Of a DNA stretch of 64,000 nt, positions 52,976 through 61,774 are shown one piece after another (position 1 is the stretch's first letter; every line of letters starts with the position of its first letter). A model generated the notes under the pieces. It worked only from the letters and a program-made list of their open reading frames with translations. It was not told the origin of the DNA and made no database searches. This DNA comes from CAUZIZ01 sp965222655 (GTDB lineage: Bacteria; Acidobacteriota; UBA6911; RPQK01; JAJDTT01). The stretch is from contig CBDCUP010000022.1 in assembly GCA_965222655.1 (NCBI GenBank), forward strand, positions 1,798,001 to 1,862,000, read 5' to 3'. A program made the position numbers and the translations under genes.

Positions 52976-53131
52976 GGTTCGTTCAAGAATAACTTCGCAG
53001 AGTTGGCGCTCAGATTTGCGCCAGGTTTGGCCGCGCACGATTGAGCGAAAACTTCAGTCGAGAGACGTGGCGGTGGCCTCCGAGCCGCCGTGTTCTTTCC
53101 TTCGAGGCCTCGAAAAAACGGAGGCAGGACA
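52973..53131. repeat. Modular repeat unit 6 (hairpin type B, degraded)
   Basis: After CTTAGGG at the sulfatase stop the sequence is diverged to about 53040. Then AAAACTTCAGTCGAGAGACG and the left arm of hairpin B (GTGGCGGTGGCCTCCGAGCC at 53068-53087) are clear, with CCTTCGAGGCCTCGAA as the inner stem. The right arm is mostly lost (ACGGAGGCAGGAC). Confidence 0.6.
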
Positions 53132-53281
53132 CAGCTCTTGTAGTGAACCTGAAATATGAGAAAGAATGTTTGCCCCGTTCTGGGAAGGTTGGTAGGTTGT
53201 GATCATTCCTCATGGAGAAGCCTGATGGAGAAGCCGGGCGAACTCCGATCTGGGGTTGGACTGAGGAATGTCGGTTGAGTA

Positions 53282-53788
53282 ATGTGGATCCTGGGATTCC
53301 TTCTACTTTTCCCTTGCGCCTCAGGCCTGCAGGCCCAGAGTGTCACTGCTGAGAACCCGGAGCCTCCTCCTTCGCAGCCGATCCCTTTCAGCCACAAGGT
53401 TCACGTCAGCCTCGGGCTCGAGTGTGTCAGCTGCCATCCCATGGAGGCCCCCGGGATCGAGGCCGGTCTGCCGGCCGAGACCCAGTGCATGCTTTGCCAC
53501 GCCAGCATCAAGAAGGACAGTCCCGCGATCGAGAAACTGGCGACACTCCAGGCCTCCGGGAAGCCCGTGCCCTGGGCCAGGATCTATACTGTCCCTGAAT
53601 ACGTCTGGTTCTCACACCAGGCCCACTATCAAGATGCGGGCCTGGCCTGCGAGCTGTGCCACGGACCGGTTGCGGAACGCGACGTGATCGTCAAGGAAAA
53701 GCCGACCTCGATGGAATTCTGTATGGACTGCCACGCCCAGCGCCTTGCTCCCATCGGCTGCGATTTTTGCCATGGAAACGCTGACTAA
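53282..53788 (+). CDS. Pentaheme c-type cytochrome (cytochrome c3-like)
   Basis: A 168-residue exported protein (signal ILGFLLLFPCASGLQAQ). Five haem-attachment motifs are visible: CVSCH, CMLCH, CELCH, CMDCH and CDFCH, with distal His ligands in PIPFSHKVHVSLG and VWFSHQAHYQDAG. This layout is that of class III/NrfB-like small multihaem cytochromes. It lies 69 bp upstream of a PQQ-type quinoprotein gene on the same strand, so it may accept that enzyme's electrons. Confidence 0.88.
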   Translation: MWILGFLLLFPCASGLQAQSVTAENPEPPPSQPIPFSHKVHVSLGLECVSCHPMEAPGIEAGLPAETQCMLCHASIKKDSPAIEKLATLQASGKPVPWARIYTVPEYVWFSHQAHYQDAGLACELCHGPVAERDVIVKEKPTSMEFCMDCHAQRLAPIGCDFCHGNAD

Positions 53789-53857
53789 CGGAGCGGTTGT
53801 CCACCAGAGTAGCTGAATCGTGCCGGCCGGCCCTCAATGGAAACAAGAACAGTCGAA

Positions 53858-55135
53858 ATGAAAAAGTCGAAGTTTGACCTGACGAAAGCATACTTCGGAA
53901 CTCTGGCATTCCTGCTGGTCCTTTCTGCACTGCTGGCCGAGAGTCCTCCATCGACAAATCTTCAGGGAAGTCCGGCTCGAGCGGAGCAGCAAGACTGGAT
54001 CAGCGTGGGCGGAGACCGGGGGCACATGCGCTACTCCGCGTTCGATCAGATCAACCGCAAGAACGTGGACAGCCTGCAAGTCGTCTGGACCTATCACACT
54101 GGGGAACTGAAGGGCAGGAGAGGCAAGATCATCGAGTGCACTCCGATCGTGGTCGATGGGGTGATGTATATCACGACCGCCTATCGGAAGGTGGTTGCCC
54201 TGGACGCGGCCAGCGGGCGGCAACTGTGGAGGTTCGATCCTCCCCCCCACCCAACCGTGGGAGACGGGAAGCTTGCACGAGTGGCTTCGGCAGGTGTGAA
54301 TCGGGGGGTTGCGTACTGGTCGGACGGGAAAGAGGGGGGAGAGCGGCGCATCTTACACGGCTCGGCCGACAGCCGCCTGTTCTCCCTGGACGCCCGGACG
54401 GGCGAGCCGGACCAGAGTTTCGGCCAAGAGGGTATCCTGGATCTTCGCGAGGGAATCGAACGGGACATCTCGCGTCTTCGCTACGCGCCCACGTCGGCTC
54501 CAGCCATCTACCAGGACGTTGTCATTCTCGGCTTCTCGAGTGACGAGGGTCCGGGCCCGGTGGCTCCGGGCGATATGCGAGCGTTCGATGTTCGCTCCGG
54601 TCGGGAGGTCTGGCGTTTTCACACCATTCCGAGGCCTGGTGAGTTTGGTAACGACACCTGGGAAGGGGACTCGTGGAGGGACCGTGGTGGCGCCAATGCC
54701 TGGGGCGGCGCCAGTGTCGATGAGAAGCGAGGCATGGTCTTCGTCGGTCTGGGATCGGCTGCATACGATTTTTACGGCGGTGACCGAAAAGGGAAGAACC
54801 TATTTGCGAATTCTGTAGTGGCGCTTGATGCCAGCACCGGACGGCGAATATGGCATTTTCAAACCCTGCATCATGACCTCTGGGACCACGACCTGCCGGT
54901 ATATCCCAACCTGGTCCGGGTGACGCACGCCGGCAGACAGATCGACGCCGTGGCTCAGGTCGGCAAGCGAGGTTATGTATTCCTATTCGATCGAGTAACC
55001 GGCAAACCGCTGTTCGAGATCGAGGAGCGGCCCGTGCCGCCCTCCGACGTCCCCGGTGAGGAAGCCTGGCCACCCAGCCCATACCGGTCAAGCCACCGCC
55101 CTTCGCACGCCAGGCCTACGGTGAGGATGACCTGA
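53858..55135 (+). CDS. PQQ-dependent quinoprotein dehydrogenase, N-terminal part (frameshifted)
   Basis: From ATG 53858 (MKKSKFDLTKAYFGTLAFLL), with a signal/anchor helix. The quinoprotein propeller is clear: WISVGGDRGHMRYSAFDQIN, VDSLQVVWTYHTGELKGRRG, ECTPIVVDGVMYITTAYRKV, ALDAASGRQLWRFDPP, GSADSRLFSLDARTGEPDQS and HDLWDHDLPVYPNL. Near 55070 one base is missing (TGGCCACCCAG for an expected TGGCCCACCCAG), so the true sequence ends near GEEAWP and a wrong tail runs to 55135. The remaining propeller continues in the next frame. Confidence 0.85.
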   Translation: MKKSKFDLTKAYFGTLAFLLVLSALLAESPPSTNLQGSPARAEQQDWISVGGDRGHMRYSAFDQINRKNVDSLQVVWTYHTGELKGRRGKIIECTPIVVDGVMYITTAYRKVVALDAASGRQLWRFDPPPHPTVGDGKLARVASAGVNRGVAYWSDGKEGGERRILHGSADSRLFSLDARTGEPDQSFGQEGILDLREGIERDISRLRYAPTSAPAIYQDVVILGFSSDEGPGPVAPGDMRAFDVRSGREVWRFHTIPRPGEFGNDTWEGDSWRDRGGANAWGGASVDEKRGMVFVGLGSAAYDFYGGDRKGKNLFANSVVALDASTGRRIWHFQTLHHDLWDHDLPVYPNLVRVTHAGRQIDAVAQVGKRGYVFLFDRVTGKPLFEIEERPVPPSDVPGEEAWPPSPYRSSHRPSHARPTVRMT

Positions 55136-55815
55136 CGAATATCTCTGAGCAGGCCCACGATGCGGCGCTGAAACAATATCGGAAGATTCGAGCCAGCGGG
55201 GCCTTCAATCCACCGAGCCTACAGGGGACCCTGGTCGTTCCAGGATTCTACGGTGGGGCCGGCTGGCCCGGAGCCTCCTTCGACCCCACTACCGGAGTCC
55301 TCTACGTCAACTCCAACAATGTGCTGCACATCCTGACGCTGGTCGAGGCGGAGCCCGGGACAGGCTACCCCTACAAGCGTATCCCCTCCCCACTCTTTCG
55401 CGATGCTGACGGCTATCCAGCCAACGAGCCGCCCTGGGGGGTGCTCACGGCCATCGACCTCAACCAGGGGGAGTTTCGGTGGCAGGTGCCGTTGGGGGAG
55501 TATCCGGAGCTTACGGCACGTGGAGTTCCACCGACAGGAACCCTGAACTTCGGGGGCACCATCGTCACTGCTGGTGGACTGGTTTTCATCGGAGCCACCA
55601 GGGACGAGAAGTTCCACGCTTTCGACAAGGCGACGGGCAAGCTCCTGTGGGAGTATGCACTTCCGGCCGGAGGCTATGCCACACCCAGCTCCTACATGGT
55701 TGATGGACGCCAATTTGTCGTGATTGCAGCTGGTGGAGCTGGGTACATTGGAACCCCGGCCGGGGACTCCTTCGTGACCTTTGCCCTGCCTTCTTCTACC
55801 CCCCCCGAGCCCTGA
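55073..55815 (+). pseudogene. PQQ-dependent quinoprotein, C-terminal part (after frameshift)
   Basis: This is the continuation of the quinoprotein: QPIPVKPPPFARQAYGEDDL, PSLQGTLVVPGFYGGAGWPG, GVLYVNSNNVLHIL, GVLTAIDLNQGEFRWQVPLG, GTLNFGGTIVTAGGLVFIGA and YMVDGRQFVVIAAGGAGYIG, the final propeller blades, to TGA 55815. There is no start codon of its own near the junction. Adding one base restores a protein of about 650 residues, the normal size. A sequencing error cannot be excluded. Confidence 0.85.
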
Positions 55816-55926
55816 CGGTCCGGCAAAGGCTGCGATAGTGAGGGGCCTTTGTCCCAAGACTCAGAGGAAGCAAACGGGCAGCAGGGTGCTGCTCCATGTC
55901 CGGAGAAGCTGACGGAAGGACTTTCT

Positions 55927-56772
55927 ATGCAAATTGCCGTTACCGCCGCAAGCGGAAATCTGGGAGGCGGGATAGTAAGGGCGACCGAAACACTGGTAGG
56001 GAAAGAACATGTCATTGGTATCGCTCGCAGGCCTTCTCGAGCAGAGCATCTCGGCGTCGAGATTCGAAGAGGCAACTACGGATCCAAGAAGAGTTTTGAC
56101 AAAGCCCTGAAGGGAGTGGATGTATTACTCCTTGTCTCCGGCATGGACGATCCAGCGAAGCGGATTGACCAACATCGCAATGTGATCACTGCCGCCAGGG
56201 GCGCTGGGGTAAAGAAGATCGTCTATACGAGTGTGCAGGGTCCGGAGAGGGACACGGCCTTCTCTCCCGTAATCCAGAGCAACCGACAGACCGAAAAGGA
56301 CATCCGCGACAGTGGGCTCGACTGGGTAATCGGACGAAACGGAATCTACATCGAGCCCGACGTCGACTACATTGAAAACTACAAGAAAGAAGGCAGGATT
56401 GCCAATTGTGCTGGTGACGGGAAGTGTGGCTACACGACCCGGGGTGAGTTGGGTTTTGCCTATGCGCGAATGTTGACTGAGGACCGGCACATCGGAAGAA
56501 CCTACGACCTTAACGGAGAGCCCATAAGCCAGCAGCGGCTGGCAGAGTATCTCAACAGGGCTTTCGGCACTGACCTCGTCTACGTCCCCCTGACAGTGGA
56601 AGAATATCGCCGGGAGCGTATCGCTGAACTAGGAGAGTTCCTGGGGGGTATTATCGCGGGTATCTACGAAGGAATCCGCACTGGAAAGTTCGACAACCCC
56701 GGCCACTATGCGGCGGCAGCAGGTAGGGAGCATCAAGGTTGGGACGAGTACTTCGCCGGTCTCACAGGTTAG
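55927..56772 (+). CDS. NmrA/QOR2-like NAD(P)-dependent reductase
   Basis: About 281 residues from ATG 55927, which follows GGAAGG; the longer frame from 55849 lacks a site. The N-terminal Rossmann motif is MQIAVTAASGNLGGGIVRAT. VLLLVSGMDDPAKRIDQHRN, GVKKIVYTSVQGPE, WVIGRNGIYIEPDVDYIENY and GELGFAYARMLTEDRHIGRT are typical of quinone reductase/NmrA-like atypical SDRs. The normal SDR catalytic Tyr-Lys is replaced. The stop codon (56770-56772) is within the TTAG word of repeat unit 7. Confidence 0.88.
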   Translation: MQIAVTAASGNLGGGIVRATETLVGKEHVIGIARRPSRAEHLGVEIRRGNYGSKKSFDKALKGVDVLLLVSGMDDPAKRIDQHRNVITAARGAGVKKIVYTSVQGPERDTAFSPVIQSNRQTEKDIRDSGLDWVIGRNGIYIEPDVDYIENYKKEGRIANCAGDGKCGYTTRGELGFAYARMLTEDRHIGRTYDLNGEPISQQRLAEYLNRAFGTDLVYVPLTVEEYRRERIAELGEFLGGIIAGIYEGIRTGKFDNPGHYAAAAGREHQGWDEYFAGLTG

Positions 56773-56977
56773 CCCCGCCCCCACCGAATTGGCCCCATTC
56801 GAGAAAGAAACTTCCGTCATTGCTAGCTACGAACATCGAGAGCTGAGTGACGCTTGTAGGACGGGCACTCCTGCCCGTCGGTGTCCTCGACGGGCAAGAA
56901 TGCCCGTGCTACAGGTCACTGCTCTGTCAGATGCTGTTTCCTACACCTTCCTTCTGCCAATGAAGTTTCAGCTTAGG
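56768..56977. repeat. Modular repeat unit 7 (hairpin type A, inverted loop)
   Basis: Begins GGTTAGCCCCGCCCCC, overlapping the reductase stop codon, with the end module at 56791-56816 and the closing junction ATGAAGTTTCAGCTTAGG at 56960-56977. Hairpin A arms are 56855-56880 and 56888-56913. The loop is GTGTCCT, the reverse complement of AGGACAC in units 1 and 2. Between this unit and 57173 no gene is supported. Confidence 0.85.
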
Positions 56978-57173
56978 GATGCCCGGCTTAGGCTTCATCT
57001 TTGGGAATCTCCACTGGTAACCTGACCCTGTAGCGCGATTCAGTTTTGAGAAGTCCAGTTCGGATGAGCTGACGAGTTTGCCGATGCTGGCAGACGACAT
57101 CCCTGTTTTCGTTCGACGGGAGTGGTTCTTTAGCGTGTCCTGAACTTAAATCGACGCTGAATCCGGGTTCCAT

Positions 57174-57590
57174 TTGTTTTTGGGGTCGGACATCCGCCTG
57201 AGGCCGTTTGGATTTGAATCAAAGCCCTTGAAAGAACGCACAAATCTCTTTGTCACTCTGCTCGTGACAACTTCGTTGGGGTTTGCTCTTCTTCTGGCGA
57301 TGGGTCCGGGCGATCTGGACGGGAATGGCGAGGTCGACAGAGATGATGTGAACCTTGTCCTGGCAGCTCGCGGCCAGCCGGCGACAGCCGGCGATCCTTC
57401 CTTGAATCTGGCTCTCAATGCCCCCTTGGGCGACGAACTGGCAACTCCGCTCGCTCTGGGTCCGGTCCAGGGGACTCAGGTCACGGGCATCCCCCTCGTA
57501 CCCACCTTGTCGCGCTGGGGAATGTTGCTGTTGCTTCTTGTCTTGCTTGCTGCCGGTCTCTACCGTTTACGCTTCCGCAAGGCCAGCTAG
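57174..57590 (+). CDS. IPTL-CTERM protein with dockerin-like calcium loop
   Basis: 138 residues. It ends with PTLSRWGMLLLLLVLLAAGL and YRLRFRKAS, the IPTL-CTERM sorting signal: a PTL-S-WG motif, one membrane helix and an Arg-rich tail, recognised by exosortase/archaeosortase-type enzymes. Upstream GPGDLDGNGEVDRDDVNLVL is a dockerin/EF-hand calcium loop. A first helix (LFVTLLVTTSLGFALLLAMG) acts as signal peptide. The protein is short for the family; it may be the surviving end of a longer surface protein. No exosortase gene is in the window. Confidence 0.7.
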   Translation: MFLGSDIRLRPFGFESKPLKERTNLFVTLLVTTSLGFALLLAMGPGDLDGNGEVDRDDVNLVLAARGQPATAGDPSLNLALNAPLGDELATPLALGPVQGTQVTGIPLVPTLSRWGMLLLLLVLLAAGLYRLRFRKAS

Positions 57591-57682
57591 CACCTGTTTC
57601 GTGGTCAGGGGAGCCCCCGACTTTCACGAGTCTTTATCTGGATCTGATTGTCACAGACACCGCTACCCGGAGGGCGCCTTAA

Positions 57683-57731
57683 TCATCGTCATCATCATCA
57701 TCGTCGTCATCGTCGTCATCGTCATTGTCGG
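57683..57731. repeat. Triplet repeat (ATC/GTC)
   Basis: An ATCATCGTC run of about 16 triplets. On the minus strand one frame would give a poly-Asp stretch. It lies between two genes and is a likely slippage site; no gene is shown to use it. Confidence 0.8.
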
Positions 57732-57872
57732 ATGCGCCCTTATCTTTATCAGCAAGAGTTTTAACAGTCTCGGAATTTCAATCAAGTGAGCTGTTCTCTG
57801 AGACCGCCCTTTCGTCACAGCCGGGGTGTCCCGAAACAGCCTTTTACGGCCTTGGCCGTCGGCACGAAGTGC

Positions 57873-58310
57873 CTACTTAAATGTACCCGTTGTGAAGGTC
57901 CGGTTTCCGCCCGTCTCGACCGCCATCAATTCGTATTGGTATTCTTCACCCGGCATGAGGAACTCAGGTGGAATTCTCAGCTCGGTGAATGTAGACGGAA
58001 CCTCAAAAGTAAGGTCGATATTGAGTGCGATTGGTTCTTGCCCGTCTGGTGGGTCAACCGGAAAGATTTGAAGCTGATAGACGTCGATCTCAATATCTGT
58101 CGGACCAGTTACGGGCATCCAGACGATGAGCACATGTTCTCGCCCCACACTCTCGCTTTCTAGTGGTGAAATAGTGACTGGAGCATCTGGGATGTTGTGC
58201 ATAAACTCCGCGATGCTCGATATGACCTCCCCCTCAATGGTCTCACCCACGAACATATACTCTCCTTCAGGGAAGCGGGCCAGGAATTCTTCGAGCCAAA
58301 GAACGGGGGA
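57873..58310 (-). pseudogene. C-terminal part of an exported FnIII-like protein
   Basis: The minus strand reads LARFPEGEYMFVGETIEGEV, AEFMHNIPDAPVTISPLESE, PTDIEIDVYQLQIFPVDPPD and LRIPPEFLMPGEEYQYELMA, ending TGGNRTFTTGTFK. It resembles an FnIII-like domain of secreted proteins. The frame extends to 58409 but its N-terminus (about 58320-58400) is built of a repeat relic (GGPEATATPEP), so the original start is gone. Confidence 0.55.
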
Positions 58311-58321
58311 ACTTGGCTCCG

Positions 58322-58400
58322 GCGTTGCGGTGGCCTCCGGGCCGCCGAGTATCGAGCCGAAGGCTCGAGGGAAGAGCTTCGGCCTGGAGACCGAACCCAC
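58322..58400. repeat. Relic of a type B repeat
   Basis: GCGGTGGCCTCCGGGCCGCC then TCGAGCCGAAGGCTCGA (inner hairpin) and CGGCCTGGAGACCG. It matches the arms and inner stem of hairpin B with many changes and lies exactly where the FnIII-like gene loses homology. Confidence 0.5.
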
Positions 58401-58485
58401 GTCCGCCAATCGCAGAAACCAAGGGAAGCACTACTATTGTGACGCTTCCTGCTGGCTAGATGGTAACATTAGCGAAAAGATCGTC

Positions 58486-61400
58486 ATGTGGATGGGCTAC
58501 CGTCTAGAATCTGAGGTGCGCAGGCTTCCTGCCCTGGTTGTTTTTCTCTCCGTCCTGACGGCTCAGGGGACAAGCCTAGGGCTGGCAGCGTCGTCATCCC
58601 CAATCTCCTCGATACTGGACCGTTGTGTTTCCTGCCACCGAGGGAAGGCGGCACAGGCGAGCCTGGATCTGAGCTCCCGTAGGGGAGCCCTCGAAGGCGG
58701 ATCCTCGGGCCCCGCGCTGGTGCCGGGCCATGCCACCAGGAGTCTGCTCTTTCAAAAGTCTTCTGACGGGAAAATGCCGCCAGGAGCTCCCCTGAGCACT
58801 GCGGAGATTGTAGCCCTGCGGCTCTGGATCGATGAGGGGGCCGCCTGGCCCGATCTGAAAACTGACTTGCCGGCTCAAGAAGCAGCGTCCGAGGGGCCCA
58901 CCTGGTGGTCTCTCCGTCCCCTCGGACCGGCCAAGGTGCCGGACGTATCCCACGCTTCCTGGATCCGGCGCCCTTTGGATACCTTCGTGCTGAGGGGGCT
59001 GGAAAACCAGGGATTGGAGGCTTCAGGCGAGGCCGACAAGGTGACGCTGATCCGGCGAGCGACACTGGATTTACTGGGACTACCTCCCACACCCGAGGAG
59101 ATCGATGACTTCGTCGGCAACGCATCTCCCCGGGCCTATGAGCAGCTCCTGGACCGGCTGCTGGCTTCGCCTCACTATGGCGAGCGTTGGGGACGCCACT
59201 GGCTGGACCTGGCCCGCTTCGGTGAGAGTCATGGATATGAAAGGGACCAGATCCGGGATAACGCCTGGCCCTATCGCGACTACGTCATTAGCAGCTTCAA
59301 CCAGGACAAACCCTATCCCCGGTTCGTGAGAGAACAATTGGCGGGAGACGTCCTGGAGCCGGTGACCCGAGAAGGTATCGCCGGCACGGGCTTTCTGGTG
59401 GCCGCTCCCTGGGACGACGTCGGGCACACGCAGCAGAGTCGCATTATGAGGGCTCGCGTCCGGGCGGATGAGATGGAGGACATCGTGGGGACCGTGGCCC
59501 AGACGTTCCTCGGTATGACGGTTAACTGCGCCCGCTGCCACGATCACAAATTCGATCCCATTTTGCAGAAGGACTACTACCGTTTGAAGGCTGCATTGGA
59601 TGGAGTCTGGCACGGGGATCGGACCCTCTTCGAGGCCGCCGAGGCGGAGGAGCGCCGCCGCCGAGTGGAGCCCCTGCAGAGGCGGATCCGCGAGTTGTCG
59701 AGTGAGGTCGCTGCCCTTCATGAATCTGCGAGGCAGAGGATCCTCAAACGGAAGGCCTACCCGATGTTGGCTCAGGTACCCGGTCTTCTGTCTCGCTGGG
59801 CCTTCGACGCGGACGCCTACGACCAGCTGGGCGGGCTTCACGGGAACCTGGACAGCGACGCCGTCATCGATGACGGCGGTCTCCAGTTCAAGCAGGAAAG
59901 AGCTCGGTTCACCACCATGCCTCTGCAACAGGATCTGAGAGAGAAGACCCTGGAGATCTGGCTGCGCATGGAAGATCACGCTGGGTATGGGTTTTACATG
60001 ACGGTCCTGGGTGAGGGGCCGACGTCCAGGGGGGTGTTCGACGGACTACGCTATGACGGGGGCTCCCGGACCTGGAAGAGCGAGAGCGAATTCAACAACC
60101 GGACTCTTCAGGTCGAGAAAGCCCACGAGGCGGAGGGTCTTTCCGAGCCGCTTCACCTGGCCATCGTCTACGGTCCTCAGGATCGGATCTCGATCTACCG
60201 TGAGGGGAAGCTTTACACCAGCTACGGCCCCCAGCGGGAAGGATCCGAGACGAAGCTTCAGGTTTTTCGGGCCGGGAAGGATAGGGTCAGGTTCGGCAGG
60301 TTGGAAGGAGGAGGACAGATCGACGAGGCCCGTCTCTACGAGAGAGCCTTGACGGCAGAGGAGGTCCAGCGCTCCTATCGAGGCGGCATCCACAACGTTA
60401 CCCGCTCAGAAGTGCTCGAGGAGCTGAGTGACGAAGAGGGGCGCCAAAAGGACTTGCTGTTGGAGGAACTGGTCCGCCGGCAGGCAGATCTGGAGAGGGT
60501 TCCACCGATTCCCCTGGCTTATGCTGCCAACTCTCTTCAACCCGGACCGACCTTTGTCCAGAACCGCGGTGATCCCGCTGCGCCCGGTGAGCGGGTGCTG
60601 TCAGGGGGACTCTCCGGCGTGTCCACCCTCTCACCCGAGTTCGGACTCGCCGAGAATGCGCCGGAAGCCCAGCGCCGTCTACGTCTGGCGGAATGGATCG
60701 TGGACCCCGACAATCCCCTGACCAGCCGTGTTCTGGTCAACCGGGTCTGGCAATATCACTTCGGACGAGGCATCGTCGGGACGCCCAACGATTTTGGTTT
60801 CAACGGAGAGCGGCCCTCCCATCCCGAGCTGCTGGACTGGCTGGCGCGTTGGTTCATCGATCACGGTTGGAGTCTGAAGGCCTTGCACAAGGAGATCATG
60901 CTCTCCAGCAGTTATCGCCAGTCCTCCCGCTTCCGGGAGGCGGCTGCAGACAGAGATCCGGAGAACAGGCTTCTGTGGAGGTACTCCCCGCGTCGTCTCG
61001 AAGCTGAAGTGATCCGTGACGCCCTCCTGGCCACCAGTGGCGAGCTGAACTGGAAGAGGGGAGGGCCTGGCTTCCGTCCCTTCGAAGTCCGGATCTTCAA
61101 CACTCACTTCTATGATCTGAAAGATTTGGACGAGGCCGAGATGAAGAGGCGCAGCGTGTACCGGATCGTCGTCCGATCCGCTGGGGACCCTCTCCTGGAG
61201 TCCTTCGACTGTCCCGACTCGGCCTTCAAGGCTCCCCGGCGCGGTATCACGACTACTCCCCTGCAGTCGTTGGCACTGATGAACAACTCCTTCGTCCTGC
61301 GCCAGGCAGATCGGCTGGCACAGCGGATCGAGGGTGAAGCGGTTGGAGTATTGCCGATTCAAGTGGATCGCGCCTACCGACTCACGCTGGGCCGGATTCC

Positions 61401-61506
61401 TCGAGGGGAAGAAGCAAGCAGGGCTCTCGCTCATATCCAGAGGCATGGTCTGGAGAGCCTCTGCTGGGCCCTCTTCAATTCCAGTGAGTTCCTCTATCTC
61501 AACTAA
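58486..61506 (+). CDS. PSCyt1-DUF1549-LamG-DUF1553 protein
   Basis: About 1006 residues from ATG 58486 (the frame is open further up, across non-coding DNA). After a signal peptide (LPALVVFLSVLTAQGTSLGL) comes a PSCyt1 cytochrome-c-like motif CVSCHRGK (Cys47, Cys50, His51). DUF1549 covers WIRRPLDTFVLRGLENQGLE to about residue 360 (including CARCHDHKFDPI). A LamG/ConA-like insert holds KTLEIWLRMEDHAGYGFYMT. DUF1553 starts LRLAEWIVDPDNPLTSRVLV and ends SSEFLYLN. The role is unproven; these proteins pair with DUF1501 proteins in surface polysaccharide degradation loci. The TAA stop is part of repeat unit 8. Confidence 0.9.
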   Translation: MWMGYRLESEVRRLPALVVFLSVLTAQGTSLGLAASSSPISSILDRCVSCHRGKAAQASLDLSSRRGALEGGSSGPALVPGHATRSLLFQKSSDGKMPPGAPLSTAEIVALRLWIDEGAAWPDLKTDLPAQEAASEGPTWWSLRPLGPAKVPDVSHASWIRRPLDTFVLRGLENQGLEASGEADKVTLIRRATLDLLGLPPTPEEIDDFVGNASPRAYEQLLDRLLASPHYGERWGRHWLDLARFGESHGYERDQIRDNAWPYRDYVISSFNQDKPYPRFVREQLAGDVLEPVTREGIAGTGFLVAAPWDDVGHTQQSRIMRARVRADEMEDIVGTVAQTFLGMTVNCARCHDHKFDPILQKDYYRLKAALDGVWHGDRTLFEAAEAEERRRRVEPLQRRIRELSSEVAALHESARQRILKRKAYPMLAQVPGLLSRWAFDADAYDQLGGLHGNLDSDAVIDDGGLQFKQERARFTTMPLQQDLREKTLEIWLRMEDHAGYGFYMTVLGEGPTSRGVFDGLRYDGGSRTWKSESEFNNRTLQVEKAHEAEGLSEPLHLAIVYGPQDRISIYREGKLYTSYGPQREGSETKLQVFRAGKDRVRFGRLEGGGQIDEARLYERALTAEEVQRSYRGGIHNVTRSEVLEELSDEEGRQKDLLLEELVRRQADLERVPPIPLAYAANSLQPGPTFVQNRGDPAAPGERVLSGGLSGVSTLSPEFGLAENAPEAQRRLRLAEWIVDPDNPLTSRVLVNRVWQYHFGRGIVGTPNDFGFNGERPSHPELLDWLARWFIDHGWSLKALHKEIMLSSSYRQSSRFREAAADRDPENRLLWRYSPRRLEAEVIRDALLATSGELNWKRGGPGFRPFEVRIFNTHFYDLKDLDEAEMKRRSVYRIVVRSAGDPLLESFDCPDSAFKAPRRGITTTPLQSLALMNNSFVLRQADRLAQRIEGEAVGVLPIQVDRAYRLTLGRIPRGEEASRALAHIQRHGLESLCWALFNSSEFLYLN

Positions 61507-61774
61507 GCTGAAACTCGATTGGTTAGGAGATCATGCAAGAGCCGCCAATGACAGAGCCGTGACTGCGAAGGAGCGGGTCCGGCATACGGATGCCGGAAAC
61601 AACGCACCAAACGGACGGTGGCCCGTTGGACCCCATTTGCCGCATGTTCCGATCGGTGATCGGTACCGCTCCAGTCACGGCTCTGTCAGAAGCGGTAGCG
61701 ACAATCACGGCAAACGTAACCGAAGTTTCTTTCCCAAATGGGGCCACGCTGCCCGGGGGAGACTGAACTGAAAA
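61503..61774. repeat. Modular repeat unit 8 (hairpin type C)
   Basis: Starts CTAAGCTGAAACTCGATT at the DUF1553 gene's stop codon. Cargo C arms pair 61549-61564 with 61673-61688 exactly (TGACAGAGCCGTGACT) and continue less perfectly. The end module is at 61720-61745. The closing junction (CTGAACTGAAAATGAA) contains the start codon of the DUF1501 gene, so the unit fills the whole intergenic gap. Confidence 0.85.

Noticed and set aside
56988..57173. 61-codon minus frame ending RVRLPVEIPKDEA
   Set aside because: Looks partly coding-like but has no start signal, family or neighbour support.
57683..57731. Poly-Asp protein tail on the minus strand
   Set aside because: The repeat lies beyond the stop of the FnIII-like frame and no start or ribosome site precedes it.
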